From: Campylobacter sp. MIT 21-1684 | GTDB lineage: Bacteria; Campylobacterota; Campylobacteria; Campylobacterales; Campylobacteraceae | Assembly (NCBI RefSeq): GCF_026241315.1 | Contig: NZ_JAPHNA010000002.1 | Location: forward strand, 90,200-154,199 | Length of the DNA stretch: 64,000 nucleotides | Direction: 5' to 3' | Part shown: positions 1 through 9,305 of the stretch, piece by piece | How the letters are laid out: each line of letters begins with the position of its first letter | How positions within the stretch are numbered: position 1 is the stretch's first letter | Program-made: the position numbers and the translations under genes | Notes under the pieces: model-generated | The model's input: the letters and a program-made list of their open reading frames with translations, nothing else | Database searches by the model: none | What the model was told of the DNA's origin: nothing

Positions 1-1
1 A

Positions 2-85
2 TTTGATTTTGTAACTTTAGCTTCTGATCTCATTTTTATGTTTGAAGGAGCAAAGAATGCTATTAAAGAATTTCGCTTGAATTAA
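2..85 (+). CDS. C-terminal end of a gene cut by the window edge
   Basis: An open frame enters from the left edge and gives 27 residues ending in EGAKNAIKEFRLN before a TAA. The pattern FVTLASDLIFMFEGAKNAIKEF resembles the tail of HpcH/HpaI-type aldolases, where a Gly/Ala-Ser-Asp turn precedes a last helix, but so short a piece cannot settle the family. It runs in the same direction as the methyltransferase that follows, yet a separate promoter lies between them, so it need not share that gene's function. Confidence 0.4.
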   Translation, partial: FDFVTLASDLIFMFEGAKNAIKEFRLN

Positions 86-152
86 ATCTCATTTTTGAAA
101 TCTTTTTATTTGGTTTTCGATGAATAGAGTTGCTTTAAATAAATATTTTTTC

Positions 153-158
153 TATAAT
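153..158 (+). promoter_or_regulatory. Probable sigma-70 promoter (-10) of the methyltransferase gene
   Basis: A perfect TATAAT lies 24 nt before the ATG at 182 in an AT-rich spacer with T-runs upstream, the usual Campylobacter housekeeping promoter layout. A GAAAGG ribosome site follows at 171-176. Transcription would start near 165 and cover the methyltransferase and the DUF262-HNH gene. Confidence 0.55.
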
Positions 159-181
159 TTCTTTATTTAAGAAAGGTACAA

Positions 182-1402
182 ATGGCAAAGAACAGCAATC
201 TACACGAGGCAAAAGCAAATAAAAAAGATGAGTTTTACACACAGCTTAGCGATATAGAAAAAGAACTTGCGAACTATAATAAGAAAGACTTTAAGGATAA
301 AGTTGTGTATTGTAACTGCGATGACCCACTAGAATCCAATTTTTTCAAATATTTTTTCTTAAACTTCAAGCGTTTGGAGCTAAAAGAGCTTATTACCACT
401 TGTTATAAAAGTCAAAATTACAAAGAAATAAGTAAAGAGCAATCTCCCAAAAAATCCTATGCGCTGCGCATTTGCAGGGCTGAAGCTGAATCTGCCCTCA
501 ATAATTCGGGGGGGGGGGTAGAACCTCATAGCATAAAATCTCACCCACTAGAAAGAATAGAATCTCTCCTTGCACTCACTCTTACAAAAGCTAAAAACCA
601 AAGTCAAAAAACCCAAAAAGCCTTTGAAAACAATAAACAAAAGCTAGAATCTTGCACGCAAGAGCTAACCCCAGATAGATATTGCCATACCACAGGTGTT
701 TTATTTGTTAGCGAGGATTTTGGAGAGGGCAATGCAGGGGATTTTAGGAGTAGGGATTGTATAGAACTCCTCAAGCAAAGCGATATTGTCGTAACCAACC
801 CGCCTTTTTCACTCTTCCGCGAGTATGTCGCCCAACTGATACACTATGATAAAAAATTTTTGATTATTGGGAATGTAAATGCTATTACTTATAAAGAAAT
901 TTTTAGATTAATCAAGGCGAATAAACTTTGGCTAGGAGCAAGTATAAAAAGCGGCGATAGAGAATTTGGCGTTCCTCCACATTATCCGCTTAATGCTGCT
1001 GGTGTGAGAATTGATGAATATGGCAATAGATTTCTTAGAATAAAAGGTGTGCGTTGGTTTGTCAATTTAGACTATAAAAAACGGCACGAGCTTTTAGAGA
1101 CAATTTATTCCTATGCCAAAACTCCCGAGAAATACCCAAAGTATGATAACTATGACGCTATTAATGTGGATAAAACAAATCAGATTCCGCTTGATTATGA
1201 GGGCGTTATGGGCGTGCCTATTACATTTTTAGACAAGCATAATCCTAAACAATTTGAGATAGTGGGTAAAATGAGCACAACAGGGATTGATGAGTTTAAC
1301 TTTGGTTATCCATACATAAATGGCAAAAAAATCTACGCCCGAATCCTTATCCGCAGAATCCCTTCAGCACAGGACAATCAAAAGGAATTACAATTAAACT
1401 AA
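182..1402 (+). CDS. Phase-variable EcoRI-family adenine-specific DNA methyltransferase
   Basis: 406 aa, closely resembling M.EcoRI (N6-adenine methylation using S-adenosylmethionine). The N-terminus KKDEFYTQLSDIEKEL, CNCDDP and the catalytic NPPF (residues 206-209, followed by SLFREYVAQL) are family hallmarks, and the C-terminal half stays collinear. M.EcoRI is 326 aa; the excess lies between about residues 80 and 165, a low-complexity Ser/Gln/Lys-rich stretch that contains an 11-G tract (508-518). With 11 G the frame is open (ON). With 10 G the tract runs straight into TAG, and with 12 G it stops four codons later. The DUF262-HNH gene follows after 9 nt. The codons and frequent GAATCT words look unlike the neighbours and suggest transfer, perhaps from Helicobacter (inference). 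Confidence 0.9.
   Translation: MAKNSNLHEAKANKKDEFYTQLSDIEKELANYNKKDFKDKVVYCNCDDPLESNFFKYFFLNFKRLELKELITTCYKSQNYKEISKEQSPKKSYALRICRAEAESALNNSGGGVEPHSIKSHPLERIESLLALTLTKAKNQSQKTQKAFENNKQKLESCTQELTPDRYCHTTGVLFVSEDFGEGNAGDFRSRDCIELLKQSDIVVTNPPFSLFREYVAQLIHYDKKFLIIGNVNAITYKEIFRLIKANKLWLGASIKSGDREFGVPPHYPLNAAGVRIDEYGNRFLRIKGVRWFVNLDYKKRHELLETIYSYAKTPEKYPKYDNYDAINVDKTNQIPLDYEGVMGVPITFLDKHNPKQFEIVGKMSTTGIDEFNFGYPYINGKKIYARILIRRIPSAQDNQKELQLN
508..518 (+). repeat. 11-G homopolymer tract inside the methyltransferase gene (frame ON)
   Basis: Eleven consecutive G bases encode Gly-Gly-Gly flanked by TCG and GTA. Poly-G tracts of 8 or more are the classic contingency loci of Campylobacter, changing length by slipped-strand mispairing. 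Either single-base change gives an immediate or near-immediate stop, so this is a clean ON/OFF switch for the methyltransferase. Confidence 0.9.
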
Positions 1403-1411
1403 AGGAGCAAA

Positions 1412-2548
1412 ATGAAAATCACAGAGTGTAGAATCAAAGTTAAGGACTTAGTAGCAGGGTATAGCAGAGATGAGGAGAGTGGAGAAGTGGTAGCCTATGG
1501 GGATTGCAAAAGTGAAGATTCTCAAGCAAGACTCAATATCCGCCCTAAATACCAAAGGGAGTTTGTGTATAAAGACAAGCAAAGAAATGCGGTGATTGAG
1601 ACGATTTTCAAAGGATTCCCTTTAAATACAATGTATTGGGTGAGAAACACCGAATCTAATGCCGAGTATGAATATGAAGTGCTAGATGGGCAGCAAAGAA
1701 CCATTAGCATTTGCGAGTATTATAAGGGTGATTTTTCGCTTAAAGAGCAGTATTTTCATACTTTGCCAGAGGACAGAAAAGAAACGTTTTTAAACTATGA
1801 GTTGATGATTTATGTGTGTGAGGGAGAGGAAAGTGAGAAGCTAGAGTGGTTTAGGGTGATTAATATCGCAGGAGAGAGGCTCACAGAGCAAGAATTGCGT
1901 AATGCGATTTATGCGAGTGTGTGGCTAAGTGATGCCAAAAGGAGATTTAGCAAAACAAACTCTCTAGCGGAACAAAAAGGCGGGAGGTATCTAAATGGCT
2001 CAAGTATAAGGCAGGAGTTTTTAGAATCTGCTCTTGCGTGGATAGTGGGCAAAAGGGAGGATAAGGCGATTTGTGAGTATATGGCAAAGAGTGCGAAAGA
2101 TTGCAAAAATGCTGATGAGTTATGGGGCTATTTTTGCGCAGTCATTGATTGGGTGGAGATGAAATTCCCAACATACCGCAAGGAGATGAAAGGTATAGAA
2201 TGGGGACTTTTGTATAATGAGTATAAAGATAAGCCTTTGGATAAAGAGGAGCTAGAATCTCGTGTGGCAAAGCTTATGGCTGATGATGAGGTGCAAAAAA
2301 AGAGTGGCATTTACGCGTATGTGCTAAGTGGAGAGGAAAAACACCTCAATTTAAGGGCATTTGACAAGGGCATAATTCGGGCAGTGTATGAGGCGCAAGA
2401 GGGCATTTGTCCGCATTGCAAAGAAACTTTTGCGATAGAGGAAATGGAGGCTGATCATATCAAGCCTTGGAGCAAGGGAGGTAAAAGCGTGAAAGAAAAT
2501 TGCCAAATGCTCTGTCGCGAGTGTAATCGTAGGAAAAGTGATAAGTAG
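1412..2548 (+). CDS. DUF262-HNH protein, candidate endonuclease partner of the methyltransferase
   Basis: 378 aa. The N-terminal DUF262 (ParB/GmrS-like NTP-binding) domain shows KYQREFVYKDKQRNAVIETI and the signature DGQQR at residues 92-96. The C-terminus is an HNH nuclease: zinc-type Cys pairs at C333/C336 and C368/C371 with DHIKPWSKGG (D348-H349) between them. DUF262 with HNH is the architecture of modification-dependent GmrSD-type enzymes and of several phage-defence nucleases. It follows the methyltransferase by 9 nt with a strong AAAGGAG site, so the two are co-expressed. Whether it cuts unmodified DNA (restriction) or modified phage DNA is not visible from sequence. Confidence 0.85.
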   Translation: MKITECRIKVKDLVAGYSRDEESGEVVAYGDCKSEDSQARLNIRPKYQREFVYKDKQRNAVIETIFKGFPLNTMYWVRNTESNAEYEYEVLDGQQRTISICEYYKGDFSLKEQYFHTLPEDRKETFLNYELMIYVCEGEESEKLEWFRVINIAGERLTEQELRNAIYASVWLSDAKRRFSKTNSLAEQKGGRYLNGSSIRQEFLESALAWIVGKREDKAICEYMAKSAKDCKNADELWGYFCAVIDWVEMKFPTYRKEMKGIEWGLLYNEYKDKPLDKEELESRVAKLMADDEVQKKSGIYAYVLSGEEKHLNLRAFDKGIIRAVYEAQEGICPHCKETFAIEEMEADHIKPWSKGGKSVKENCQMLCRECNRRKSDK

Positions 2549-2593
2549 TGAATTGTGAAAATGAAGAAGTGTTTTTATTTTTATTTTCTGTTT

Positions 2594-3109
2594 TTAGAAT
2601 TTATTGTATAAGTCTTTCTTGTTTGAAAAGAATTGTGTAGTTTCTTTTATAATACTATATGCTTCAACAAGATTTTCAAAAGAAAAATGTAAGTTTGCCG
2701 GTGAACTTGAAGGTAAAGCAAGAGCTTGAAGATTAGGATAAAATTTTTTAAAAAAATGAAAAGCATATCTTCCTGTGGTGAAAATTTGTTTAATTTGTGT
2801 TTGAGGTAAAAAATCGTGAAGATTATTTGCTTTGGCATATGATATAGTTTTATCATCAGAATTTTTTATCTTACAACTAGCAATAATATCCCATAGAGCT
2901 ATTTTTTCTTGTTTTAAAAATTGCTTTTGACTTGATATATCCTCAAGTTTGACTCCATAAAGTTTTTCTAAAATTCTCCAAAACCTGTTTCTTGGATGTT
3001 GATAATAGAATCCAAATTGTCTTGATTTTACAGAAGGAAAAGAACCTAAGATGAGTACAAGAGAATTGGCATCAAAGAAAGGTTCAAACGAATAATACCT
3101 CTGATTCAT
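2594..3109 (-). CDS. DNA-deoxyinosine / mismatch glycosylase of the uracil-DNA glycosylase superfamily
   Basis: 171 aa from the ATG at 3109, which overlaps the pnp stop as ATGA; a GTG two codons upstream is the alternative. [12 protein letters not shown] followed by [12 protein letters not shown] is the signature of the hypoxanthine-DNA glycosylase branch (family 6), which removes deaminated adenine from DNA. Near residues 66-72 the run ALWDIIA matches the conserved segment after the helix. The C-terminus has PSSSPAN, the usual DNA-loop Ser/Pro motif. The overlap with pnp indicates translational coupling. Confidence 0.8.
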   Translation of the reverse strand: MNQRYYSFEPFFDANSLVLILGSFPSVKSRQFGFYYQHPRNRFWRILEKLYGVKLEDISSQKQFLKQEKIALWDIIASCKIKNSDDKTISYAKANNLHDFLPQTQIKQIFTTGRYAFHFFKKFYPNLQALALPSSSPANLHFSFENLVEAYSIIKETTQFFSNKKDLYNKF

Positions 3110-5250
3110 TCGCACAAATCCACAGAAATTTTACCATTTTTTATTTCATCAATTTTGACTTTTACTTTATCATTTCGAGTTAAATTTAAATGTTTGCATT
3201 TAGAATGATGAAGCAAACCATCAATTCCATTTTTAAGTTCTACAAAAGCCCCAAATCCAGCTATTTTTTTTACTTCACCTATAAATTCCTCACCTATTTC
3301 AAAAGCAGATAAATCTTTTTCTCTGTTAATTTTTTTTCCAGATTTTTGACCGTTTATAAGAGTGATAATATATTCTTTGGCAGCTTGTATTTGATTGCTT
3401 TGATTCGCAGTAATTTTTACCTCGCCTTTTTCTCTATCTAAGTCTATAGAAACTTCAAATTTTTCAATAATTTCTTTAATTGTCTTACCTGCTTGTCCTA
3501 TAATATCAACAATTTTAGACGGATCAACAAGAAAAGATTCAAGTTTTGGAAGAATTTCCTCATTGACAACAATTTCTTTAGCAGATTTTTCCATATGTTC
3601 TAATATAGAAAGTCTCGCTTCTTTTGCTTGATACAAAGCTTTTTTTAGAGTGTGTTTTTCAATACCACCTAGTTTAATATCCATTTGCAAGGCAGTTATA
3701 CCATCTTTACTTCCTGCAACTTTAAAATCCATATCCCCATCGTGATCCTCTAAACCCATAATATCAGTAAGTATAGCTTCTTTATCTCCTTCAATAATAA
3801 GTCCCATAGCCACACCTGCTACTAACTTAAGATTTGTAACACCTGCAGCACGAAGAGCTAGGGAAGCTCCGCATACTGTTGCCATAGAGCTTGAACCATT
3901 GCTTTCTAAAATTTCACTTACGAGACGAATTACATAAGGATAATTTTGTTCTATACTAGGATATAAAGCTCTTTTAGCTAAATTTCCGTGTCCTAATTCT
4001 CTTCTACCCGGAGCTTTAAGAGCACCTGTTTCACCTACGCAAAAACTTGGAAAATTATAATGAATCATAAATCTTTCATTAATAGTATGTTTTTCGGTGA
4101 GGGTTTCAAAAAGTTGTGCATCATTGTCTGTGCCTAAAGTTGCTACAACAAGGGCTTGCGTTTGTCCTCTGGTAAAGAGACAAGAGCCGTGAGCATTAGG
4201 CAAAATATTTGTTTCTATGCTTAAAGGACGAATTTCATTTAAAGCTCTTCCATCAGCTCTTTTGCCTTTGTTGATAATCTGATCTCGTACAAGCTTTTTC
4301 TTTGCTGTTTGCAAAGCACTCATTATATTTTCTTGACTCCAAGTGCTTGCTTCTTTATGTAGTGCAATCTTTTTGGCAATTTGATGTAATTGATCTATTC
4401 TTTCGCTTTTAGCCATTTCTTTGATAGCGTTTTGAAGTTCTGTATGAAAATTTTTTTCTATAAAATGAAGTATTTGCGTAATATCAATTTTATTTTTATA
4501 TTCTATATCACTATATTTTTTGTGCTTGCTAAAAATTTTTTCATATGCTTTTGTTCCATTTATAATAGCTTGTTGTGCTTTATCAAGTGCTTCTAAAAGT
4601 TCATCTTCGTTGAGTTCATTCATATTTTGAGTAAAAGTGCTAGTTTGAGCATTTGTAGTATCATCTTTTTCTTCGCAATGAGGTAAGGCTCGCATTTCTA
4701 TCATTAAAAGTTCATCTTTTATGCCGGCTACATACAGATCAAGCGTGCTCTTTTTAAGTTGAGTGTTGCTAGGATTAAGAATGAATGTACCGTCTATCTT
4801 AGCTATACGAACGCCACAAACAGGAGCTTTTAACGGAATATCGCTTAAATAAAGGGCAATACTTGCAGCATTTAAACTCATAACTTGTAAATCTACCTCA
4901 GTGTCTGCAGAAAGTACCATTACTACAATTTGTGTTGGATATGCATAGCCTTCTGGAAAGAGTGGTCTTAAAGATCGGTCTATAATTCTTGCACTCAAAG
5001 TTTCAGTTTCACTAGGTTTTGTTTCTCTTTTGATATATCCTCCCGGAATTCTTCCAGCAGCATATGTTTTCTCTATGTATTGGACTGTAAGAGGTAAAAA
5101 ATCTTCTTCTACCTGTTCATATTCTCTTGTAACTGTGGCTAAAACGACACTTTTTCCTATTTGCATTAAAACAGCACCATTAGCTTGTTTAGCAACTTTA
5201 TTAACATCAAAAATTTCTAAATTCCCATTTATATCTATGCTATATCGCAT
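3106..5250 (-). CDS. pnp: Polyribonucleotide nucleotidyltransferase (PNPase)
   Basis: 714 aa from the ATG at 5250 (MRYSIDING), which has a GGAC ribosome site. An in-frame extension to 5337 exists but adds 29 unconserved residues. It is a phosphorolytic 3'-5' exoribonuclease of RNA turnover. Two RNase PH domains (the first begins [11 protein letters not shown]; the second has [16 protein letters not shown]), a KH domain near residues 570-635 with [12 protein letters not shown], and a C-terminal S1 domain from about 650 ([15 protein letters not shown]). The length matches Campylobacter PNPase. It lies downstream of lptD and is coupled to the glycosylase. Confidence 0.96.
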   Translation of the reverse strand: MRYSIDINGNLEIFDVNKVAKQANGAVLMQIGKSVVLATVTREYEQVEEDFLPLTVQYIEKTYAAGRIPGGYIKRETKPSETETLSARIIDRSLRPLFPEGYAYPTQIVVMVLSADTEVDLQVMSLNAASIALYLSDIPLKAPVCGVRIAKIDGTFILNPSNTQLKKSTLDLYVAGIKDELLMIEMRALPHCEEKDDTTNAQTSTFTQNMNELNEDELLEALDKAQQAIINGTKAYEKIFSKHKKYSDIEYKNKIDITQILHFIEKNFHTELQNAIKEMAKSERIDQLHQIAKKIALHKEASTWSQENIMSALQTAKKKLVRDQIINKGKRADGRALNEIRPLSIETNILPNAHGSCLFTRGQTQALVVATLGTDNDAQLFETLTEKHTINERFMIHYNFPSFCVGETGALKAPGRRELGHGNLAKRALYPSIEQNYPYVIRLVSEILESNGSSSMATVCGASLALRAAGVTNLKLVAGVAMGLIIEGDKEAILTDIMGLEDHDGDMDFKVAGSKDGITALQMDIKLGGIEKHTLKKALYQAKEARLSILEHMEKSAKEIVVNEEILPKLESFLVDPSKIVDIIGQAGKTIKEIIEKFEVSIDLDREKGEVKITANQSNQIQAAKEYIITLINGQKSGKKINREKDLSAFEIGEEFIGEVKKIAGFGAFVELKNGIDGLLHHSKCKHLNLTRNDKVKVKIDEIKNGKISVDLCE

Positions 5251-5320
5251 TTTTTGTCCTTTTTTAGCAGTTAATGCTTGTGTTATTTTTTTAAAAATAT
5301 CTAACAAAACTATCCTTTCT

Positions 5321-7366
5321 TTAAATTTTATTTTCATTTTCTTTTAAAGAGAAATCATATTTCACACCTCCAAGCGGATAAAAATTAAACACAAAATACA
5401 CTCCACTTTGATTGCGCGCACTAATACCACCGCTTGTAAGTTTAGGATCCACTCTTTCTCTATACACTAAGGAATAATTCCAACATTTTCTTTGGTAAGT
5501 ATAGCCAAGTTCCCACATATTAGGGTGTGCTCTTTGAATATCAAGCCATATTCCACCAAAGAGATTATAGTTTGCAGAAGCTCTATAATTTGTTCTTGTA
5601 CCTATGAAACTGTATTTACCGTATTTGTCATTTTGATAGGCGTGTGAAAATTCCAAATCAGCTTTAAAGTCTATGTTGAGACTAAGTTGAGAGATAATAT
5701 TTGTAAAGCGATTCTCCTGATAAGAATAGACAAGTTCGTTGTTTAAATAGGCATTTTCATTAAAATAATAGGTGAGAAGATTTTCAAGTTTATCAAATTG
5801 ACCTTTTTTATCAAGATAATCAATGTTAAAACGGTGTTTTAATTTTTTTTGGGCTTTTTTATTGTAAAAATATTGCACGTTATAAAGGCTTAGGTGCTGT
5901 TCTTCTTTTTCAATATCTAAATACTCTTCACTAATTTGACCAGAATGAGTACCAACCAATAAATAGTTTAGTCCAAAATTGATTGTATGAAAATACGAAT
6001 CGTAAGCTTTTGAGAGATCAGTGTAAAGATTAAACTGATGTGCGCTAGTGAAATAAGAATCGTGTTCTTTGTCAGTAGAGCCGGTATAATTTATCAAAGA
6101 GGCAAAGGCATTTTCTGTGAAGGTAAAATGCAACAAGTCGCCGAAAAATGCATTATGATAGCTTAAAGGCAGGTTAAAATTGAGTTGGTTAGCATAAGGT
6201 CCAATCTGTCTGTAATATTTATGAAAAGAAGCATCAAAAGAATAACGAATTTTTTCATTGAAAAGCTCATTTAAGAAATGATGATATTGAAAAGAAGGAT
6301 ACTCTTGTAAGGTGCTTTTATTATTTGTTTTTGAAGTATCTATATAGTATTTTGCATACATTCCATAAAAATTATTTTCATCAGCTAAGAAATAATTTAC
6401 CTTAGAGCTTATTAAGGAAGTGAGATCGCGGTAGTCTCTGTGCCCAAGATTAAGATAATCTACATCATTAAGATAGGTTGCATCAACCCAAAGTCCTTCT
6501 TGAAAATTGTCTCCAAGTAAAGATTTTACTAAAGATTCTCGTGCATACTTGATTTCAAGTCCTGTATGAATTTGCTCTTTTAAATTTTCTTTTTTATAGT
6601 AATTTGTATTTTCTCTAAAGATTCCAAAACTAACTTCTCCGCTAGAAGAAAATGAGTCTATAAAACGTAAGGTGGAGTAGATACCAAAACCACGTTTAGC
6701 TCGAATTTGAGGATTAAGCTCCAAGTCTAAATTTTCAAAAGGTGCAAAATAAATAGGTTGTTCATAATACAAACCTTCGCTACTTTTTAATACCAAATTT
6801 GGTATTAAAAGTCCGCTTTGTCTGTGTGTGTCTGCACTAAAACCAAAATACGGCAGATAAAAAACGGGAATATTTTTTACATACAATTTTGCATTATATA
6901 AATGTACAAAATTACTCTGCCTGTTAAGCCAACCTTCGCTAAAACGGATTTCCCAATCAGGATTTTCTATATTGCAACTTGAAACTGCTGAAATTGTGCT
7001 CTTAAATTTGAGCGAATCAAAAGAGCTTAGTTTGCTTTGAAACCATACTTCTAGATTATTGTTTGTAAAAAAGAAATTTTCAAAATTCCCCTCATTCCCA
7101 TCAAGTTTCAATTTCGCATAACTTGAATGCGCTCTTTCATTTTGCCCTCTTAAGATATTAACATCTCCGAAAAGTTCAATTTCACCTGTTTGTTCATTGT
7201 AAATAGCTTTGTTTGCTGTAATAAAATAAAAATCTGAAAAAATAACTACATCATCATTAGCTGTTACAAAATCTCCCTCTTTTTTTACATCTAAAGCATA
7301 AATATCAACTTCAGTAGCATTTAAAATAAAACTTAAACTGCACAATAAGCAAAATTTACGCCACAT
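5321..7366 (-). CDS. lptD: LPS-assembly outer-membrane protein LptD (OstA/Imp)
   Basis: 681 aa from the ATG at 7366 ([17 protein letters not shown], a signal peptide). The OstA-type N-terminal domain ([38 protein letters not shown]) is followed by a long beta-barrel rich in alternating aromatic residues, ending in a short charged tail. LptD inserts lipooligosaccharide into the outer leaflet. Starts further upstream, to 7441, would lie inside the RDD gene. The start overlaps the RDD gene end by 11 nt. Its place between the RDD gene and pnp matches the C. jejuni order as I recall it. Confidence 0.88.
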   Translation of the reverse strand: MWRKFCLLCSLSFILNATEVDIYALDVKKEGDFVTANDDVVIFSDFYFITANKAIYNEQTGEIELFGDVNILRGQNERAHSSYAKLKLDGNEGNFENFFFTNNNLEVWFQSKLSSFDSLKFKSTISAVSSCNIENPDWEIRFSEGWLNRQSNFVHLYNAKLYVKNIPVFYLPYFGFSADTHRQSGLLIPNLVLKSSEGLYYEQPIYFAPFENLDLELNPQIRAKRGFGIYSTLRFIDSFSSSGEVSFGIFRENTNYYKKENLKEQIHTGLEIKYARESLVKSLLGDNFQEGLWVDATYLNDVDYLNLGHRDYRDLTSLISSKVNYFLADENNFYGMYAKYYIDTSKTNNKSTLQEYPSFQYHHFLNELFNEKIRYSFDASFHKYYRQIGPYANQLNFNLPLSYHNAFFGDLLHFTFTENAFASLINYTGSTDKEHDSYFTSAHQFNLYTDLSKAYDSYFHTINFGLNYLLVGTHSGQISEEYLDIEKEEQHLSLYNVQYFYNKKAQKKLKHRFNIDYLDKKGQFDKLENLLTYYFNENAYLNNELVYSYQENRFTNIISQLSLNIDFKADLEFSHAYQNDKYGKYSFIGTRTNYRASANYNLFGGIWLDIQRAHPNMWELGYTYQRKCWNYSLVYRERVDPKLTSGGISARNQSGVYFVFNFYPLGGVKYDFSLKENENKI

Positions 7367-7808
7367 CGATGACAATAGTCCTTGCAGCATAATCTTGCCA
7401 AGTTTTGCGTAGATTATTTCCCAAAGCCCATACAAAGCCAAGCATAAAAGCCATACTGCTTAATTCTCTTACAAAAGCTCTAATACAACTTTGAAGAAAA
7501 GTCGGTTTGTCTAAAAGATTCTCATCTAAAATAATAATTTTACAGAGCATTTTACCCAAACTTGCTCCATAGATAAAGGTAAAAAGGGTATGATAGCTAA
7601 AATGAAGTAGAAAAGAACCAAAAACAAAATCTCTTAAAATGTTATCTATCCCGCTTAAATCCGTTGCAATAGCGAACTTGTCATAAAAAATAACAAAAAC
7701 AATACACGATAAAATAAGATTATCAATGATATAGGCTACCATTCTTTTTGTAAAACTTGCAATCTTTAAATTTTCTCTTTCGAGTTTATGAGTTAAATCT
7801 TCTTTCAT
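7356..7808 (-). CDS. RDD-family inner-membrane protein
   Basis: 150 aa from the ATG at 7808, which overlaps the purD stop (ATGA); four more upstream residues are possible. The RDD fold is visible: Arg-Met-Val-Ala-Tyr-Ile-Ile-Asp near the start of the first membrane helix (about residues 21-45), a second helix with [12 protein letters not shown], the [13 protein letters not shown] motif, and a third helix near residues 115-130. RDD proteins are small membrane proteins, some linked to ion exchange or envelope assembly. The role here is unknown, though it sits between purD and lptD in one operon. Confidence 0.75.
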   Translation of the reverse strand: MKEDLTHKLERENLKIASFTKRMVAYIIDNLILSCIVFVIFYDKFAIATDLSGIDNILRDFVFGSFLLHFSYHTLFTFIYGASLGKMLCKIIILDENLLDKPTFLQSCIRAFVRELSSMAFMLGFVWALGNNLRKTWQDYAARTIVIDVA

Positions 7809-9055
7809 TGAGCTACCCAAAAAGCAATGTCTTTTCTAAATTGTTTGCCTTGAAATTCAACATTTTCACAAAGTTCGTATGCTTTTTCTTTTGCTTCTTG
7901 TATGCTTTTTCCTGTACCAACACAGACTAAAATACGACCACCATCGGCAAAAAGCTTTCCGTTTTCTAAGCTTACTCCAGCATAAGAGATATGAGAATTT
8001 TCAGGGATATTTTTGATTCGAATTTCGCTTTTATTGGAAGTTTTGTAAGGATAATGCTCACTTGCACAAACCACTCCAACAGCAAATTCTTTTTTGATTT
8101 TTATAGTACTATAACGCAGTCTTTTTTGGGTAGTTGCCAAAAAAAGTTCTAAAGGATTTTCTATAAGAGGCATTAGTACTTCGCATTCGGGATCTCCAAA
8201 ACGCACATTAAATTCAAGCACATAAGGTTTGTTATTTTTTACCATAAGTCCTATAAAAAGTACTCCACAAAATTCATTTCCTTCTTTTTTCATTCCTGAT
8301 AAGGTTGGAAGAATAATATCTTTTTGCACTTTACGCAAAAGACTTGCATTGGCTAAGGCGCTTGGAGCGTATGCTCCCATTCCTCCTGTATTTGGTCCTT
8401 TATCTCCATCGAGGAGTTTTTTATGATCTTGTGCCGGTGGTAAAAGTATATAGTCCTCTCCATCGCATACAGCAAAGATACTCAACTCAAAGCCTTCTAA
8501 AAATTCTTCTATAACGATTAGCTTGCCTGCCTCTGCGAAACTTTCTCCACTTAACATTTTAGCACTAGTTTCAATAGCCTCTTCGTGTGTTTTAGCGATG
8601 ATAACTCCTTTACCTGCACACAGCCCATCGGCTTTTACTACGATAGGAGGTGTGAGCGTATGAATAAAATCTTCGGCTTTTTTTAAAGAATTAGTGCTAA
8701 GAAATTTTGCTGTTTTAATATGGTGTTTTTTGAGAAAATTTTTCATAAAAGATTTTGAACTTTCAAGCATCGCCGCAGCTTTTGTTGGACCAAAAATAAC
8801 AAGATTATGAGCACGAAAAATATCTACAACACCATCGGCTAAAAAAGTTTCACTCCCTACTATACAAAGTTCAATTTCCTTTTCTTTGGCATATGTTGCT
8901 AAAACAACAGGATCTTTTATATTTAAATTTGTACCTAGACTTTCTGTAGCCCCATTTCCGGGCGCAAAGTAAAATTGTATATTGTTTTGTGTGTTTTTTA
9001 AGGCTAAGGCGATAGAATATTCACGTGCGCCATTCCCTAAAATCATAATTTTCAT
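7805..9055 (-). CDS. purD: Phosphoribosylamine-glycine ligase
   Basis: 416 aa ATP-grasp enzyme that joins glycine to phosphoribosylamine in step two of purine synthesis. [19 protein letters not shown] is the GARS N-domain, [19 protein letters not shown] the ATP-grasp lysine/glycine loop, [12 protein letters not shown] the substrate motif and [14 protein letters not shown] the metal-binding Asn-Asp strand. Full length for the family. The start is preceded by AAAGGAGAAA. It lies just downstream of a likely 6S RNA on the same strand and probably shares its promoter. Confidence 0.96.
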   Translation of the reverse strand: MKIMILGNGAREYSIALALKNTQNNIQFYFAPGNGATESLGTNLNIKDPVVLATYAKEKEIELCIVGSETFLADGVVDIFRAHNLVIFGPTKAAAMLESSKSFMKNFLKKHHIKTAKFLSTNSLKKAEDFIHTLTPPIVVKADGLCAGKGVIIAKTHEEAIETSAKMLSGESFAEAGKLIVIEEFLEGFELSIFAVCDGEDYILLPPAQDHKKLLDGDKGPNTGGMGAYAPSALANASLLRKVQKDIILPTLSGMKKEGNEFCGVLFIGLMVKNNKPYVLEFNVRFGDPECEVLMPLIENPLELFLATTQKRLRYSTIKIKKEFAVGVVCASEHYPYKTSNKSEIRIKNIPENSHISYAGVSLENGKLFADGGRILVCVGTGKSIQEAKEKAYELCENVEFQGKQFRKDIAFWVAQ

Positions 9056-9059
9056 CTAT

Positions 9060-9256
9060 TTTCTCCTTTGATAGGACCCAAACAGCCGTTAACATAAGAT
9101 TGACCCTATAAAGTAAAAAAACCATTAGGTAGTTTTTAAAGGCTGCGGCTTCTTACTTTTGTAAAAGCTCAAACAAAGTCACAGAACACGGTAAACCACA
9201 CATCATAGTACATAGAAATTGTGTTGGATCATTTTAAATATCACAAACTGCTCAGG
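9060..9256 (-). ncRNA. ssrS: Probable 6S RNA (RNA polymerase regulator) upstream of purD
   Basis: A 250-nt gap without an ORF holds a rod-shaped structure. The ends pair: 9239-9247 with 9067-9073 (TTTG..ATA/TATCAAA) and 9223-9230 with 9075-9083 (GATCCAAC/GTTTGGGTC, one wobble and one bulge). The centre folds into an 8-bp hairpin, 9148-9168 (GCTT-C-TTAC, TTTT loop, GTAA-AAGC), whose midpoint is that of the whole element. A TATAAT at 9263-9268 would start it near 9256, giving about 195 nt. Length, rod shape and large weakly paired regions between are the marks of 6S RNA. I recall that 6S lies next to purD in epsilonproteobacteria. No covariance search was possible; another structured leader of purD is the alternative. 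Confidence 0.6.
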
Positions 9257-9262
9257 CAGTTA

Positions 9263-9268
9263 ATTATA
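9263..9268 (-). promoter_or_regulatory. -10 box of the 6S/purD transcript
   Basis: TATAAT read on the minus strand, in an AT-rich context, placed 6-7 nt before the predicted 5' end of the structured RNA. A short perfect hairpin (AACTGC, 4-nt loop, GCAGTT) at 9246-9261 overlaps the start site. Confidence 0.5.
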
Positions 9269-9305
9269 GCTTTATTTAACTTAAATTTTTATGGTTTTGA
9301 AGAGT

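Noticed and set aside
5251..5337. 29-residue N-terminal extension of PNPase
   Set aside because: Not conserved, and a ribosome site stands before the ATG at 5250 that gives the normal length.
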